Shown here piece after piece: positions 1 through 8,640 of a stretch of 15,947 bases of DNA. The DNA is taken from positions 1-15,947 of the forward strand of contig CAYXIO010000075.1 of assembly GCA_964465125.1 (NCBI GenBank). The letters run 5' to 3'. Made by a program: the position numbers and the translations under genes. Within the stretch, counting starts at the first letter, position 1, and each line of letters starts with the position of its first letter. The DNA is from CAYOHG01 sp964465125. GTDB lineage: Bacteria > Planctomycetota > Phycisphaerae > UBA1845 > Fen-1342. The notes beneath the pieces are model-generated. The model saw only the letters and a program-made list of their open reading frames with translations. It was not told where the DNA came from and did not search any database.

Positions 1-28
1 CAATCGCTTCTTCCGCAGATTCTGAGCC

Positions 29-1525
29 TTGACACGGCGTACTGCATGGGAGGGCGATGCCCAGCCGGCACGCGTTGGGGTTGTCAGCCTGCCGCCGGGC
101 GACGGGAAGGAGCACTTCGGACTCTGGACACGGACGCCAGTCGATGAAACGACCATTCCGATCTACCGCGACGAGGTTCGCCACGGCAAGTTGATTTATG
201 CGTACGCGCAAACGGACCGTCTGCCGGATGGCACGATCAACCGCGAAATCCGCTTCTGCATCACGGAAGAGTTCATTGCCGAGCACTGGCGCTGCGGGAG
301 CGGCGCGCTGCTTTACCTCGACACGTGCGAAAGCGCCGCACCCAAGCTCGTCGATGCGTGTCTGACGCCGGAGGTTAACGCTTCCTGCTGCATCGGGTGG
401 ACGCACAAGACGTTCGACCGCTATTCGACGCCGACCGCACGGTATTTCTTTGACCGCACCCTCGGAGTCAACCAGTACCAGCCGGTGCTGACGCCTCCGC
501 AACGGCCCTTCACGGCCAATCAGGTGATCGCAGCCATGGCCGGGTTGAGTCGGCTCAATTTGCCGCTCAACAACTCGCCTTCCAAAGGGTTGCGCCGGGA
601 GATCGTCGATGGCGCTACTCCGCCCACCTCAGTCGACCCGCCGGTGTCGACGCTCGTCGCAACGTTGCGAGGCGACACCGAGGACGTGCTGCTCCGGCCC
701 GGAATCCGCCAACTCGCATCGGCCGAGTCCCCTGGGCGCCTGACCGTGTACGGAGACTTCGGAGCGACGCCTGGCGCGGTTACGCTGAATGGCGCGGAGC
801 TGACGCAGCGCGATGCGGGCTGGGCGACGGACCGCATCGAATGCGAGTTGCCGGAGGACGCGAGCGGCGCGGTCGAGGTCGTGGTAGATGGCCGCACCAG
901 CAACCCGCGGAACCTGACGCGCTGGAACCTGACCCTGCGGCAAACGTTCATGGACTACCCGACCCAGGGCGGGCTCGATTGTCCTGATTGCTTCTACGAC
1001 GCGACGCTGCATTACACTCTGCGGGCCGACGTCGGCGATGTGCGCGAAAACGTCGAGGGCGATGTTGCGCCGCTGAACGCGACCGGCAGCGCTGCCACCG
1101 CGGATATCGAAGTCACGAACGCCGGCGGGTCGTTCCCGATCGGCCAGGGGAGCACGATTACGCTGAGCCCCAATCCCGACGACGGCGCGCAGACGATTGG
1201 CACTTGCGTTGGCTTTCTGCCGCCGGCGGACAACAACTTCATCGGTGCTTGCTTCTTCATCGACCGCGTCGGCGAAATCGTCAACTTCAGCCCGACCATT
1301 CTGGCGCAGGGCCTGTATCGCGCGTACACCGGTGGCGCGTTCGACGGCATCATCGAGCCGTACGCGGTGTCCTACAACGGCAACCTGGTCGATCTGACCC
1401 TGATGCTGCCGCTGACGCCCAGCGGGACCATTCAAGCGGGAACGCAAGCTACCGGACCGAATTCCCAGTTCGAATGGGATGCCGCGAATCCGGAGAATCC
1501 GATGGGATCGGACGACGCGAAGTAG
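29..1525 (+). CDS. Secreted-type protein fragment: caspase/CHAT-like cysteine block plus IPT/TIG-like domain, 5' end missing or frame-disrupted
   Basis: Read from a TTG at 29 this gives 498 residues, but the true start is doubtful. An in-frame TGA lies at 23-25, frame 1 is open from base 1 to the TGA at 145-147, and coding-like third-position G+C in this frame is clear only from about base 75. The real gene therefore probably begins outside the window and shifts frame here. Residues 88-145 resemble the C-terminal half of clan CD (caspase, gingipain or CHAT) folds: a hydrophobic strand ending in LYLDTCES (candidate nucleophile Cys100), then a strand ending in CCIGWTH, then an aromatic-rich helix (ARYFFDRTL). 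The matching catalytic His region is not in the window. Residues 236-300 look like an IPT/TIG beta domain, with glycine spacing, VTLNG and SNPRNLTRW. The rest, to residue 498, is beta-rich, contains several cysteines and has no membrane segment. It ends convergent to ilvC. The family assignment is by motif impression only. Confidence 0.5.
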   Translation: MTRRTAWEGDAQPARVGVVSLPPGDGKEHFGLWTRTPVDETTIPIYRDEVRHGKLIYAYAQTDRLPDGTINREIRFCITEEFIAEHWRCGSGALLYLDTCESAAPKLVDACLTPEVNASCCIGWTHKTFDRYSTPTARYFFDRTLGVNQYQPVLTPPQRPFTANQVIAAMAGLSRLNLPLNNSPSKGLRREIVDGATPPTSVDPPVSTLVATLRGDTEDVLLRPGIRQLASAESPGRLTVYGDFGATPGAVTLNGAELTQRDAGWATDRIECELPEDASGAVEVVVDGRTSNPRNLTRWNLTLRQTFMDYPTQGGLDCPDCFYDATLHYTLRADVGDVRENVEGDVAPLNATGSAATADIEVTNAGGSFPIGQGSTITLSPNPDDGAQTIGTCVGFLPPADNNFIGACFFIDRVGEIVNFSPTILAQGLYRAYTGGAFDGIIEPYAVSYNGNLVDLTLMLPLTPSGTIQAGTQATGPNSQFEWDAANPENPMGSDDAK

Positions 1526-1648
1526 GCGTATTGCGCATCGGGTCCGCTGCGCCGCGCCTCTGCTTGCCTGCGACGTTTTTCAAGCTCGTCGGCTGGCCGT
1601 GCTTGCTCGATGGGCACGTGGACGCTACAGGCCATCCCAGCCCCCCTC

Positions 1649-2680
<1,032 letters not shown>

Positions 2681-2691
2681 GGTGGCACCTC

Positions 2692-4884
2692 TCAGGGCTT
2701 CGCGAGCAGCTTCTGCACCTCGGTGGCGTCGGCCAGGAAGCGGGCCGTGTAGTTCGCGTCGACGCGCTGACACGTTGCGGTCGCCTTCTCCGCGATCTGC
2801 TGATAGTCGGGGTCTTCCGTCCGCGTGAAGAACTCGCCGGCGAGGATCACCAGCCGCAGCAGGTGCCGCAGGATCAGGCCTTCCTGCTTAGTCAGGCTGC
2901 GGGCGCGGACGAACTTGAAGAACTCGCAATTCTGCTCGAACGCGCCGCCGGCGACCCACTTGGGCTGCACGCGGATCGGCTCGGGCGAGGGCAGCGAGGC
3001 GGCGAACAGCATCGCGAGCATCTCGGGGAAGGTCGGCGGGCGCTGCTCCTCCTCATCGTCTTCAAGCGTCCAGTCTTCCTCGTCCTGCTCGGCCGGTGCG
3101 CCGCCGCCGAAGGCGTTGGCCGCGACCAGCCCGGCGGCGATCAGCTCCGGTTCGAGCACCTGGGTCTGCAACGGACCGGGCGCAAGATCGGGGATGCGGA
3201 CCGCTCGCAGCAGCGGCGGCGGCAGCTCCAGCGCGCTCTCCAGCGCGAGCAGCTTCTCGTCGAAGTTCGCGAAATTGAGCTTCTGCGCCATGTATTCCGC
3301 GAACAGCGGATCGACGCTGCGGTAGTTCAGCAGCCGGAAGATGGCTTCGTTCAGCGTGACGTGGTCGCCGTCGTCGCTGCGCGTGAGATAGCCCAGGCCG
3401 GCGAGGTTGCTGAGCATGTATTCGAGCTGCTGGGTGAACTTCTCGATCTGCGCCGGCGAGCAGAATCGTTTTTCGAGAAACCGCTTCACGTCGTGCAGCG
3501 CGCCCAGCTTGGTGAGCAGGAAGATCAGCACCGAGTAAGGGATCATCGAGCGGCTGTAGAGCTTCGCCGGACCTGCGTCGATGAGCTGTTTGAAATGCCC
3601 CTCAACCCAGTACTGCTCCGTGCTGCGGCGGGACGGCCGCTTGCGTTCCAGCTCCTTGCGGGCCCGCAGAATGCCCGGGTCCTTCGAGTGCGGGTCGATC
3701 TGGTCGTATTTCTTCTTCCATTTTGCGATGCGCACGTCGTCCTCGTGCGCGAAGGCGAAGACAAAGCCGCGGGTGTCGAACTGCGGGCGTCCGGCGCGGC
3801 CGAAGATCTGGTGCGCCGTGGCCGCGGGAATCAGCTTGCGCTCGCCGGGCTTGCCCTTCAGCAGCGTACTGACGACGACCGAGCGGGCGGGCAGGTTCAC
3901 GCCGGCGGCGAGGGTCTCGGTGCAGGCGACGAACGGCACGAGCTTCTGGTTGAACAGCGCCTCGACGATCGCCTTGTGCTTCGGCAGCACGCCCGCATGG
4001 TGCACGCCGACGCCGCGCAGCAGCATCTCGCGCAGCTTCGGCCCCGCACCGTCGGCCAGGTCGAGCTTGCGCCCGTCCAGATACTCCTCGATGCGCTTCT
4101 TCGCGTCTGCGGTGATGAGCGGCAGCCCCTTCAGCCGCTCGGCGACCTCCCAGCATTCGTCGCGATTGAAGCAGAACACCAGCGCGGGGGTGCGATTGTC
4201 GGCGTCCTCGCGCGAGACCATGTCGGGCAGCCGCTCGGTAAGCAGTTGGTCGCCGACCCAGACGTATTCCAGCGGCACGCGGCGCTCGTTCGACAGCACC
4301 ACCGCGACCCTGCGGCCGTGCTTGTCCTTCAGCCAATCGGCGAATTCGTACGGATTGCCCACCGTCGCCGAAAGCAGCATCACGCGCACGTGCGCCGGCA
4401 GCAGCACGAGCGCCAGCTCCCAGACGACGCCGCGCTCCAGGTCGTTGAAGCTGTGAAACTCGTCCATGACCGCGGCGCCGACGTGGCCGAGGTCGGCCAG
4501 CGCGTCGTCGGCCGCCAGCAGGTGATTGAGCAGAATCTCGGCCACGACCACGCGGATGAGCGCTTCGGGGTTTTCGCGGCGGTTGCCGGTGATGAAGCCG
4601 ACGTCGTCGCGCGAGAAGCCCCAGGCCTCGGCCTTTTCCTGTAGCTCGCGGTATTTCTGCTCGGTCAAAGCGATCAGCGGAGTGGTGTAGTAAAGCCGCC
4701 TGCGCGTGTGCAGGGCCTCGAAGACGGCGGCCTCGGCGATCAGCGTCTTGCCCATGCCGGTGGGGGCGCAGACGAGCACGCCGCCTTTGCAGTCGAACCA
4801 GGCGAGCAGGGCCTCTTCCTGGACCGGGTAGAGCTCGAACGGCACGGAGTCGATGAACTTGGCGCAGATTTCGTCGCGCGTCAT
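2692..4884 (-). CDS. Ski2-like superfamily II DExH-box helicase
   Basis: A 730-residue ATP-dependent helicase of the Ski2/Mtr4/Hel308 type, presumably acting on structured RNA or DNA in the cytoplasm. Motifs in order: PxQ-type entry (YPVQEEAL, 19-26), Walker A APTGMGKT (40-47), motif Ia TTPLIALTEQ (67-76), DExH box DEFH (141-144), LSATVGNP (171-178), VGVHHAG (292-298), motif V around CTETLAAGVNLPAR (321-334), and motif VI QIFGRAGRP (359-367). The C-terminal half is helical, as in Ski2-type winged-helix and ratchet regions. It carries a very acidic, probably disordered insert at 599-614. The frame opens further upstream to 5190, but that extension is low in recognisable sequence and overlaps the divergent gene, so ATG 4884 (MTRDEICAKF) was chosen although no clear Shine-Dalgarno precedes it. 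Its stop overlaps the ilvC ribosome-binding region. The substrate cannot be told from sequence. Confidence 0.9.
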   Translation of the reverse strand: MTRDEICAKFIDSVPFELYPVQEEALLAWFDCKGGVLVCAPTGMGKTLIAEAAVFEALHTRRRLYYTTPLIALTEQKYRELQEKAEAWGFSRDDVGFITGNRRENPEALIRVVVAEILLNHLLAADDALADLGHVGAAVMDEFHSFNDLERGVVWELALVLLPAHVRVMLLSATVGNPYEFADWLKDKHGRRVAVVLSNERRVPLEYVWVGDQLLTERLPDMVSREDADNRTPALVFCFNRDECWEVAERLKGLPLITADAKKRIEEYLDGRKLDLADGAGPKLREMLLRGVGVHHAGVLPKHKAIVEALFNQKLVPFVACTETLAAGVNLPARSVVVSTLLKGKPGERKLIPAATAHQIFGRAGRPQFDTRGFVFAFAHEDDVRIAKWKKKYDQIDPHSKDPGILRARKELERKRPSRRSTEQYWVEGHFKQLIDAGPAKLYSRSMIPYSVLIFLLTKLGALHDVKRFLEKRFCSPAQIEKFTQQLEYMLSNLAGLGYLTRSDDGDHVTLNEAIFRLLNYRSVDPLFAEYMAQKLNFANFDEKLLALESALELPPPLLRAVRIPDLAPGPLQTQVLEPELIAAGLVAANAFGGGAPAEQDEEDWTLEDDEEEQRPPTFPEMLAMLFAASLPSPEPIRVQPKWVAGGAFEQNCEFFKFVRARSLTKQEGLILRHLLRLVILAGEFFTRTEDPDYQQIAEKATATCQRVDANYTARFLADATEVQKLLAKP

Positions 4885-4988
4885 GCGCAGAGGATAGCCG
4901 AACGCGGGAGGAGACGGATCGCTGTTGCGAGAATCCTTGCTCGCACCCGCGAGAAAGAAACCTCGCGCCAGCGAAGGCCCGCGGACGC

Positions 4989-5009
4989 GCACGGGCGGAA
5001 GACCCGTGC
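4989..5009. repeat. Inverted repeat GCACGGG-7-CCCGTGC
   Basis: A perfect 7-bp stem (4989-4995 with 5003-5009) encloses a 7-base loop CGGAAGA and is followed by TACCC. The compact, self-contained form in a divergent gap suggests an interspersed palindromic element rather than a terminator. Only one copy is seen here. Confidence 0.5.
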
Positions 5010-5075
5010 TACCCGAAGAGTCGGCGTCCCACGGCGCCCTGGCCTTTGACGGCGCACCGCGTCGGACGTATTTAC

Positions 5076-5094
5076 TCGCACACGAAGCGTGCGA
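5076..5094. repeat. Inverted repeat TCGCAC-7-GTGCGA
   Basis: A perfect 6-bp stem (5076-5081 with 5089-5094) encloses a 7-base loop. It lies two bases before a second, longer hairpin, so the two could form a tandem structure in the leader of the FAD-protein gene or act as a paired protein-binding site. Confidence 0.45.
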
Positions 5095-5096
5095 AC

Positions 5097-5118
5097 GCGC
5101 GGCTTTTGTAAGCCGCGC
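5097..5118. repeat. Hairpin GCGCGGCTT-TTGT-AAGCCGCGC
   Basis: A perfect 9-bp stem (5097-5105 with 5110-5118) has the tetraloop TTGT. It lies 58 bases before the start codon of the FAD-protein gene. There is no T-run, and neither neighbour ends here, so it is not an obvious terminator. It may be part of a leader RNA or a REP-like element. Confidence 0.55.
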
Positions 5119-5176
5119 AGCTTCGCGCGTCGTGGAAAGCCCGTGCGGATTCGCGCGGTCGCAAAAGGCGCGGCGG

Positions 5177-6688
5177 ATGGAGTCGACCATTGTCGTGGGG
5201 GCGGGGCCGGCCGGGCTGACCGCCGCCTATGAACTGCTCAAGCACGGCCGGCCGTCGACGGTGCTCGAGGCCGACCGCGTGGTCGGGGGCATCTCGCGCA
5301 CCGTCAGCTACCGCGGGTTTCGCTTCGACATCGGCGGACACCGCTTCTTCTCGAAAGTCTCGCTGATCAACGAGCTGTGGCGCGAGATGCTCGACGAGGA
5401 TTTCCTCCAGCGGCCGCGGCTGTCGCGCATCTACTACCGCGGGAAATATTTCGACTACCCGCTGAAGGCGTTCAACGCGCTGTCCGGTCTCGGTCCGTTC
5501 GAAGCCGTGCGTTGTCTGGCGAGCTACGCCAAGGCACGGCTGTTCCCGCGGCCGAACGCCGAATCGTTCGAGGACTGGGTCGCGAACCGCTTCGGGCACC
5601 GACTGTACAGCATCTTCTTCAAGACGTACACGGAGAAGGTCTGGGGCATTCCGTGCAGCGACATCTCGGCCGACTGGGCCGCCCAGCGCATCAAGAACCT
5701 GTCGCTTTCCGAGGCGATCCGCAACGCGCTGCTGCCGAAGCGCGGCGGCGCGCGGACGCGCGACGGGCAGATCATCACGACGCTGATCGACACGTTCTTC
5801 TACCCGCGCTACGGCCCCGGGCAGATGTGGGAGGCCTGCCAGCGCCGGCTCGCGCAGGCCGGCTGCGAGACGGTCTTTGATACCCCGGTCGAGCGCGTGC
5901 GGCACCGCAACGGGCGGGTCGAGTGCGTGCAGACGCGGGGCGCGGACGGTTCGGCGGGCGAGTTCGGCGGGTCGCATTTCATCTCGTCGATGCCGCTGCG
6001 CGAGCTGATCCTGGCGCTCGATCCGCCGCCGCCGGCGGAAGTGCTGGCCGCGGCGAACAAGCTGCGCTACCGCGACTACCTGACGGTGGTGCTGGTGGTG
6101 AATCGGCCGGAGATGTTCCCGGACAACTGGATCTACATTCACGCGCCGGAGGTGAAGGTCGGGCGCGTGCAGAACTACAAGAGCTGGTCGCCGGACATGG
6201 TGCCCGACGCGAAGCGGTGCAGCCTCGGGCTCGAGTATTTCCTGTGGGACTCGGACGAGGAGTGGACGTGGCCCGATGAACGGCTGATCGAGTTGGGGAT
6301 CGCCGAGTCGGAGCGGATCGGGCTGATCCGTCGGGCGGAGGTCGTCGACGGCGTCGTCGTGCGCATGCCGAAGGCGTATCCGATCTACGACCGCGACTAT
6401 CGCGCGACGCTCGACGTGCTGCGGCGGTATGTAAGCACGTTCGGCAATTTTCAGACGATCGGGCGGAACGGACAGCACCGCTACAACAATCAGGATCACT
6501 CGATGTTGGCGGGCGTGTACGCGGCGCGCAACGTGGCGCGCGGGCGATACGACGAGTACGACGTCTGGGACGTCAACGTCGAGCAGGAATATCACGAGCA
6601 GGGAAGGGTGGTCGAGGCGCGCAGCGCGCCGGTCGAGCGGATCATCCCGACCCGGCTGCCGCAGCGCGAGTCGACGCCGCGGCGCTGA
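5177..6688 (+). CDS. FAD-dependent oxidoreductase, UDP-galactopyranose-mutase / protoporphyrinogen-oxidase-like
   Basis: A 503-residue cytoplasmic flavoprotein. The N-terminal dinucleotide fold has IVVGAGPAGLTAAYELL (5-21), the ribose-binding acid at E31 (VLEADR), and the GG..R element at 37-41 (GGISR). Next comes DIGGHRFFSK (51-60), a hallmark of the UGM-like amine-oxidase branch, then YTEKVWGIP (151-159), an aromatic and arginine-rich middle, and near the C-terminus GRNGQHRYNNQDHSM (429-443), which closes the FAD site. ATG 5177 was chosen because the Rossmann strand begins four residues later; an open extension upstream to 4925 carries no motif. The AAAAGG about ten bases upstream is a weak ribosome site. 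The next gene on this strand is a GT-C glycosyltransferase, which suggests nucleotide-sugar or surface-glycan chemistry. The exact reaction is unknown. The family is sure, but UGM activity is not. Confidence 0.85.
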   Translation: MESTIVVGAGPAGLTAAYELLKHGRPSTVLEADRVVGGISRTVSYRGFRFDIGGHRFFSKVSLINELWREMLDEDFLQRPRLSRIYYRGKYFDYPLKAFNALSGLGPFEAVRCLASYAKARLFPRPNAESFEDWVANRFGHRLYSIFFKTYTEKVWGIPCSDISADWAAQRIKNLSLSEAIRNALLPKRGGARTRDGQIITTLIDTFFYPRYGPGQMWEACQRRLAQAGCETVFDTPVERVRHRNGRVECVQTRGADGSAGEFGGSHFISSMPLRELILALDPPPPAEVLAAANKLRYRDYLTVVLVVNRPEMFPDNWIYIHAPEVKVGRVQNYKSWSPDMVPDAKRCSLGLEYFLWDSDEEWTWPDERLIELGIAESERIGLIRRAEVVDGVVVRMPKAYPIYDRDYRATLDVLRRYVSTFGNFQTIGRNGQHRYNNQDHSMLAGVYAARNVARGRYDEYDVWDVNVEQEYHEQGRVVEARSAPVERIIPTRLPQRESTPRR

Positions 6689-6754
6689 GCGACGGCGCGG
6701 GTAGCGCGACGCGGCGCTTTGTCGCCGGAAGGCTGTTCCAGAACGCCCCGCCCT

Positions 6755-6823
6755 CGCAGGGAGGGTCTGGGGGAGGGTCGGGACGTGGCGGGCAAATGCG
6801 CCGATCCCAACCTCCCTCCAGCG
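6755..6823. repeat. Imperfect long inverted repeat rich in AGGGAGGG / CCTCCCT
   Basis: CGCAGGGAGGGTCTGGG (6755-6771) pairs imperfectly with CCCAACCTCCCTCCAGCG (6806-6823). A shorter nested palindrome, CCCTCGCAGGG, lies at 6751-6761. It fills most of the 167-bp gap between the FAD gene and the glycosyltransferase gene and may end or attenuate transcription between them. The same core words, compactly arranged, recur at the window end (15917-15945), which supports an interspersed repeat family. Confidence 0.6.
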
Positions 6824-6855
6824 GGCAGTGAGCTTTGGCGAGAGGTTCGAGTGGC

Positions 6856-8382
6856 ATGTCGCGTGTTGAAGCGGGGCGAGCGGCTGAGCGTGATGACGTG
6901 CGATCGCGGCGGCATGCGCTCCTCAGCGTCGGGCGCGCGATACTGATCGTCCTGCTGGTCGGCGGCGTCGTGCGAGCGGTGGCGACTGCGACGCTTTCGC
7001 TGATCATCACGAACGACGGCACCGACTATCTCTGGTTTGCCGAGCAGATTCTGGGTGGAAGCTGGCAGCCGGCCCGGCCAGACCGCACGCCAGGCTATCC
7101 GGCGATTCTCGCGGGCTGTCTGGGGCTGTTCGGGCTGTCGCCGGTCGCGCTGCTGGCGCTTCAGCATGCGCTGGGGCTGGGGGCGGCGCTTCTGCTGACG
7201 TGGGCGCTGGCGCGCAAGGCGAATCCGGTTTGCGGGTTGTTCGCCGGGCTGTGCGCAGCGCTCGATCCGTGGCTGCTGAGCTTTGAGTCCTACGTCCTCA
7301 GCGAGACGCCGGCGACGCTGGCGATGGCGGCGATTGCGGCGGTCGTTCTGTTGCCCGTACGGCGGGCGTGGCTGCGGGCGGTCGCACTGGGGTTCATCCT
7401 GGCGGCGGCGTGCCTGGTGCGGCCGACGTTTCAGATTGTCGCTCCGTTCGCTGCGGTCGGGCTGGCGCTCTCCGCCGCGGCGCGACTCCTCCCGCGCGTC
7501 GCGCTGGTTGCGGTGTCGGCGGCGGCGTGCGTGATTGGGCTGACACCCTGGCTGCTCGTCCAACACCACTACCACGGGCGTGCGGCGCTCTCGTTCGGAA
7601 CGGGCGCGCACCTGTTCAGCGGCGTCGCGCGACTGGGCCTGCTCGACGAGCACGTGCTAGCGTCGGTCGAAATCCGCGACGCGCCATCTTCAGTGGCACC
7701 GGTTTCCGACCGGCGTTCTGTCGTGTTGCCGACCGAAATTCGCGATGCGTACGCGCCGTGCGCAGGCCGGCCGATGGGGGACGGCGAATTCTGGGCGTTC
7801 TGCTGGAAGGTCGGCGGGCTGGAGCGCAACGAGCGAGCGCTGCGCGACTGGGCGGTTGCAAGCATCTGGGCGGCACCACAGCGCTACGCCGGCGGTGTGC
7901 TGCAAGCGATCGGCTGGCAGTTGAACTATCCGCTGCCGGGCAGCACGATGAACTGGGACGAGCTCGGTGAGACCGTGGCGCGGCTGGTCCGCGAGGGCGA
8001 CGGCCGGCAGTACGAGCCCGGTCCGCCATCCGCGACGCTCGACGGCCTGAATCACCAGACCCGCGGCGGTCCGCTGCGCCCCGTGCTGAAGCGCGTGGCG
8101 GACGGCGCGCCGCGCGGCGTTCCGCAGATCGCATTGGCGGGTTGCAGCGCGGCGGCGCTGTTGTGGGCGGCCCGGCGGCGCGATGGGGCGGTGGCGTGCC
8201 TGCTGCTGGGGTCGGCGGCGTTCGTGGGCATGCACGCGCTGTTCCTGTTTCCGAACCCGCGCTATGCGCTTCCGGCGTGGATCGTCTGGTATTTCGTGCC
8301 TCCGCTGATGGGCTATTGGCTGTCGCGCCGGCCGAGTCGGAAGGTCGCGGGCATTGGCTCTGCCGGCTCAGCACGGAAGTGA
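6856..8382 (+). CDS. Polytopic GT-C-type glycosyltransferase (GT39/ArnT/RgtABCD-like)
   Basis: A 508-residue inner-membrane protein expected to move a sugar from a polyprenyl-phosphate donor on the outer face of the membrane. After a short basic N-terminus it has a first membrane segment (about 26-51), then an acidic outer loop with TNDGTDY (52-58, candidate catalytic Asp54 or Asp57) and RTPGYP (77-82), a pattern typical of the PMT/ArnT/Rgt superfamily. At least eight more hydrophobic segments follow, with ESYVLSETP at 144-152 and RPTF at 189-192. A soluble stretch around 265-420 precedes the last membrane helices. ATG 6856 is preceded by GAGAGG about ten bases away; a TTG at 6835 in the same frame is an alternative. 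With the UGM-like flavoprotein upstream it suggests surface-glycan or glycoprotein decoration. The sugar and acceptor cannot be inferred. Confidence 0.75.
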   Translation: MSRVEAGRAAERDDVRSRRHALLSVGRAILIVLLVGGVVRAVATATLSLIITNDGTDYLWFAEQILGGSWQPARPDRTPGYPAILAGCLGLFGLSPVALLALQHALGLGAALLLTWALARKANPVCGLFAGLCAALDPWLLSFESYVLSETPATLAMAAIAAVVLLPVRRAWLRAVALGFILAAACLVRPTFQIVAPFAAVGLALSAAARLLPRVALVAVSAAACVIGLTPWLLVQHHYHGRAALSFGTGAHLFSGVARLGLLDEHVLASVEIRDAPSSVAPVSDRRSVVLPTEIRDAYAPCAGRPMGDGEFWAFCWKVGGLERNERALRDWAVASIWAAPQRYAGGVLQAIGWQLNYPLPGSTMNWDELGETVARLVREGDGRQYEPGPPSATLDGLNHQTRGGPLRPVLKRVADGAPRGVPQIALAGCSAAALLWAARRRDGAVACLLLGSAAFVGMHALFLFPNPRYALPAWIVWYFVPPLMGYWLSRRPSRKVAGIGSAGSARK

Positions 8383-8640
8383 CAACCTCCGATTCGCGGA
8401 CCTCCACACGCGGCGCGCCCAATCAATATCGAATACGGCCAATTCGGCTTACGACATCCGGTGGCTTTCGGAAAAAATGTGCCGCGCGTGCAAACCGCGA
8501 CCCGCGTCCGGCGCGCGAAGTCATTATCGCTGTTCGCCTGGCCGACGGCGGACAATCAGCGCGCCGCGCCAAGCCCGAAGTTGCATCCGCCGGCTGCGTA
8601 AAGAACACTCATTCTCCAGGAACCCAACAGGAGCAGCAAT
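8383..8640 (+). other. Intergenic region before the secreted-protein / Tad pair
   Basis: A 258-bp gap. Its first part, around 8420-8480, is noticeably richer in A+T than its surroundings and is the most likely place for a promoter of the downstream pair, but no -35/-10 pair is convincing. A Shine-Dalgarno AGGAG lies at 8629-8633. Nothing else is recognised. Confidence 0.4.

Larger units (their letters stand above)
4885..5176. other. Divergent intergenic region with three hairpins
   Basis: This 292-bp gap separates the starts of the helicase and the FAD-protein gene, so it should hold both promoters. No convincing -35/-10 pair was found for either. It holds three inverted repeats, listed separately. 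Frames crossing it are extensions of the flanking genes with no recognisable motifs. Confidence 0.6.

Noticed and set aside
4885..5190. N-terminal extension of the helicase frame
   Set aside because: No conserved sequence, runs through the hairpin cluster and into the divergent gene; ATG 4884 gives a normal helicase N-terminus.
5072..6595. A 507-codon minus-strand open frame opposite the FAD protein
   Set aside because: Arg/His/Val-rich shadow with no recognisable motif; the plus strand carries a complete flavoprotein.
6712..6727. CGGCG-6-CGCCG stem after the FAD gene as a terminator
   Set aside because: Only five base pairs and no T-run; such stems are expected by chance at this G+C.
6641..7653. 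Minus-strand frames of 126 and 353 codons over the FAD/GT junction
   Set aside because: Arg/Gln/Pro-rich compositions typical of antisense shadows; they cross two well-supported plus-strand genes and the repeat.
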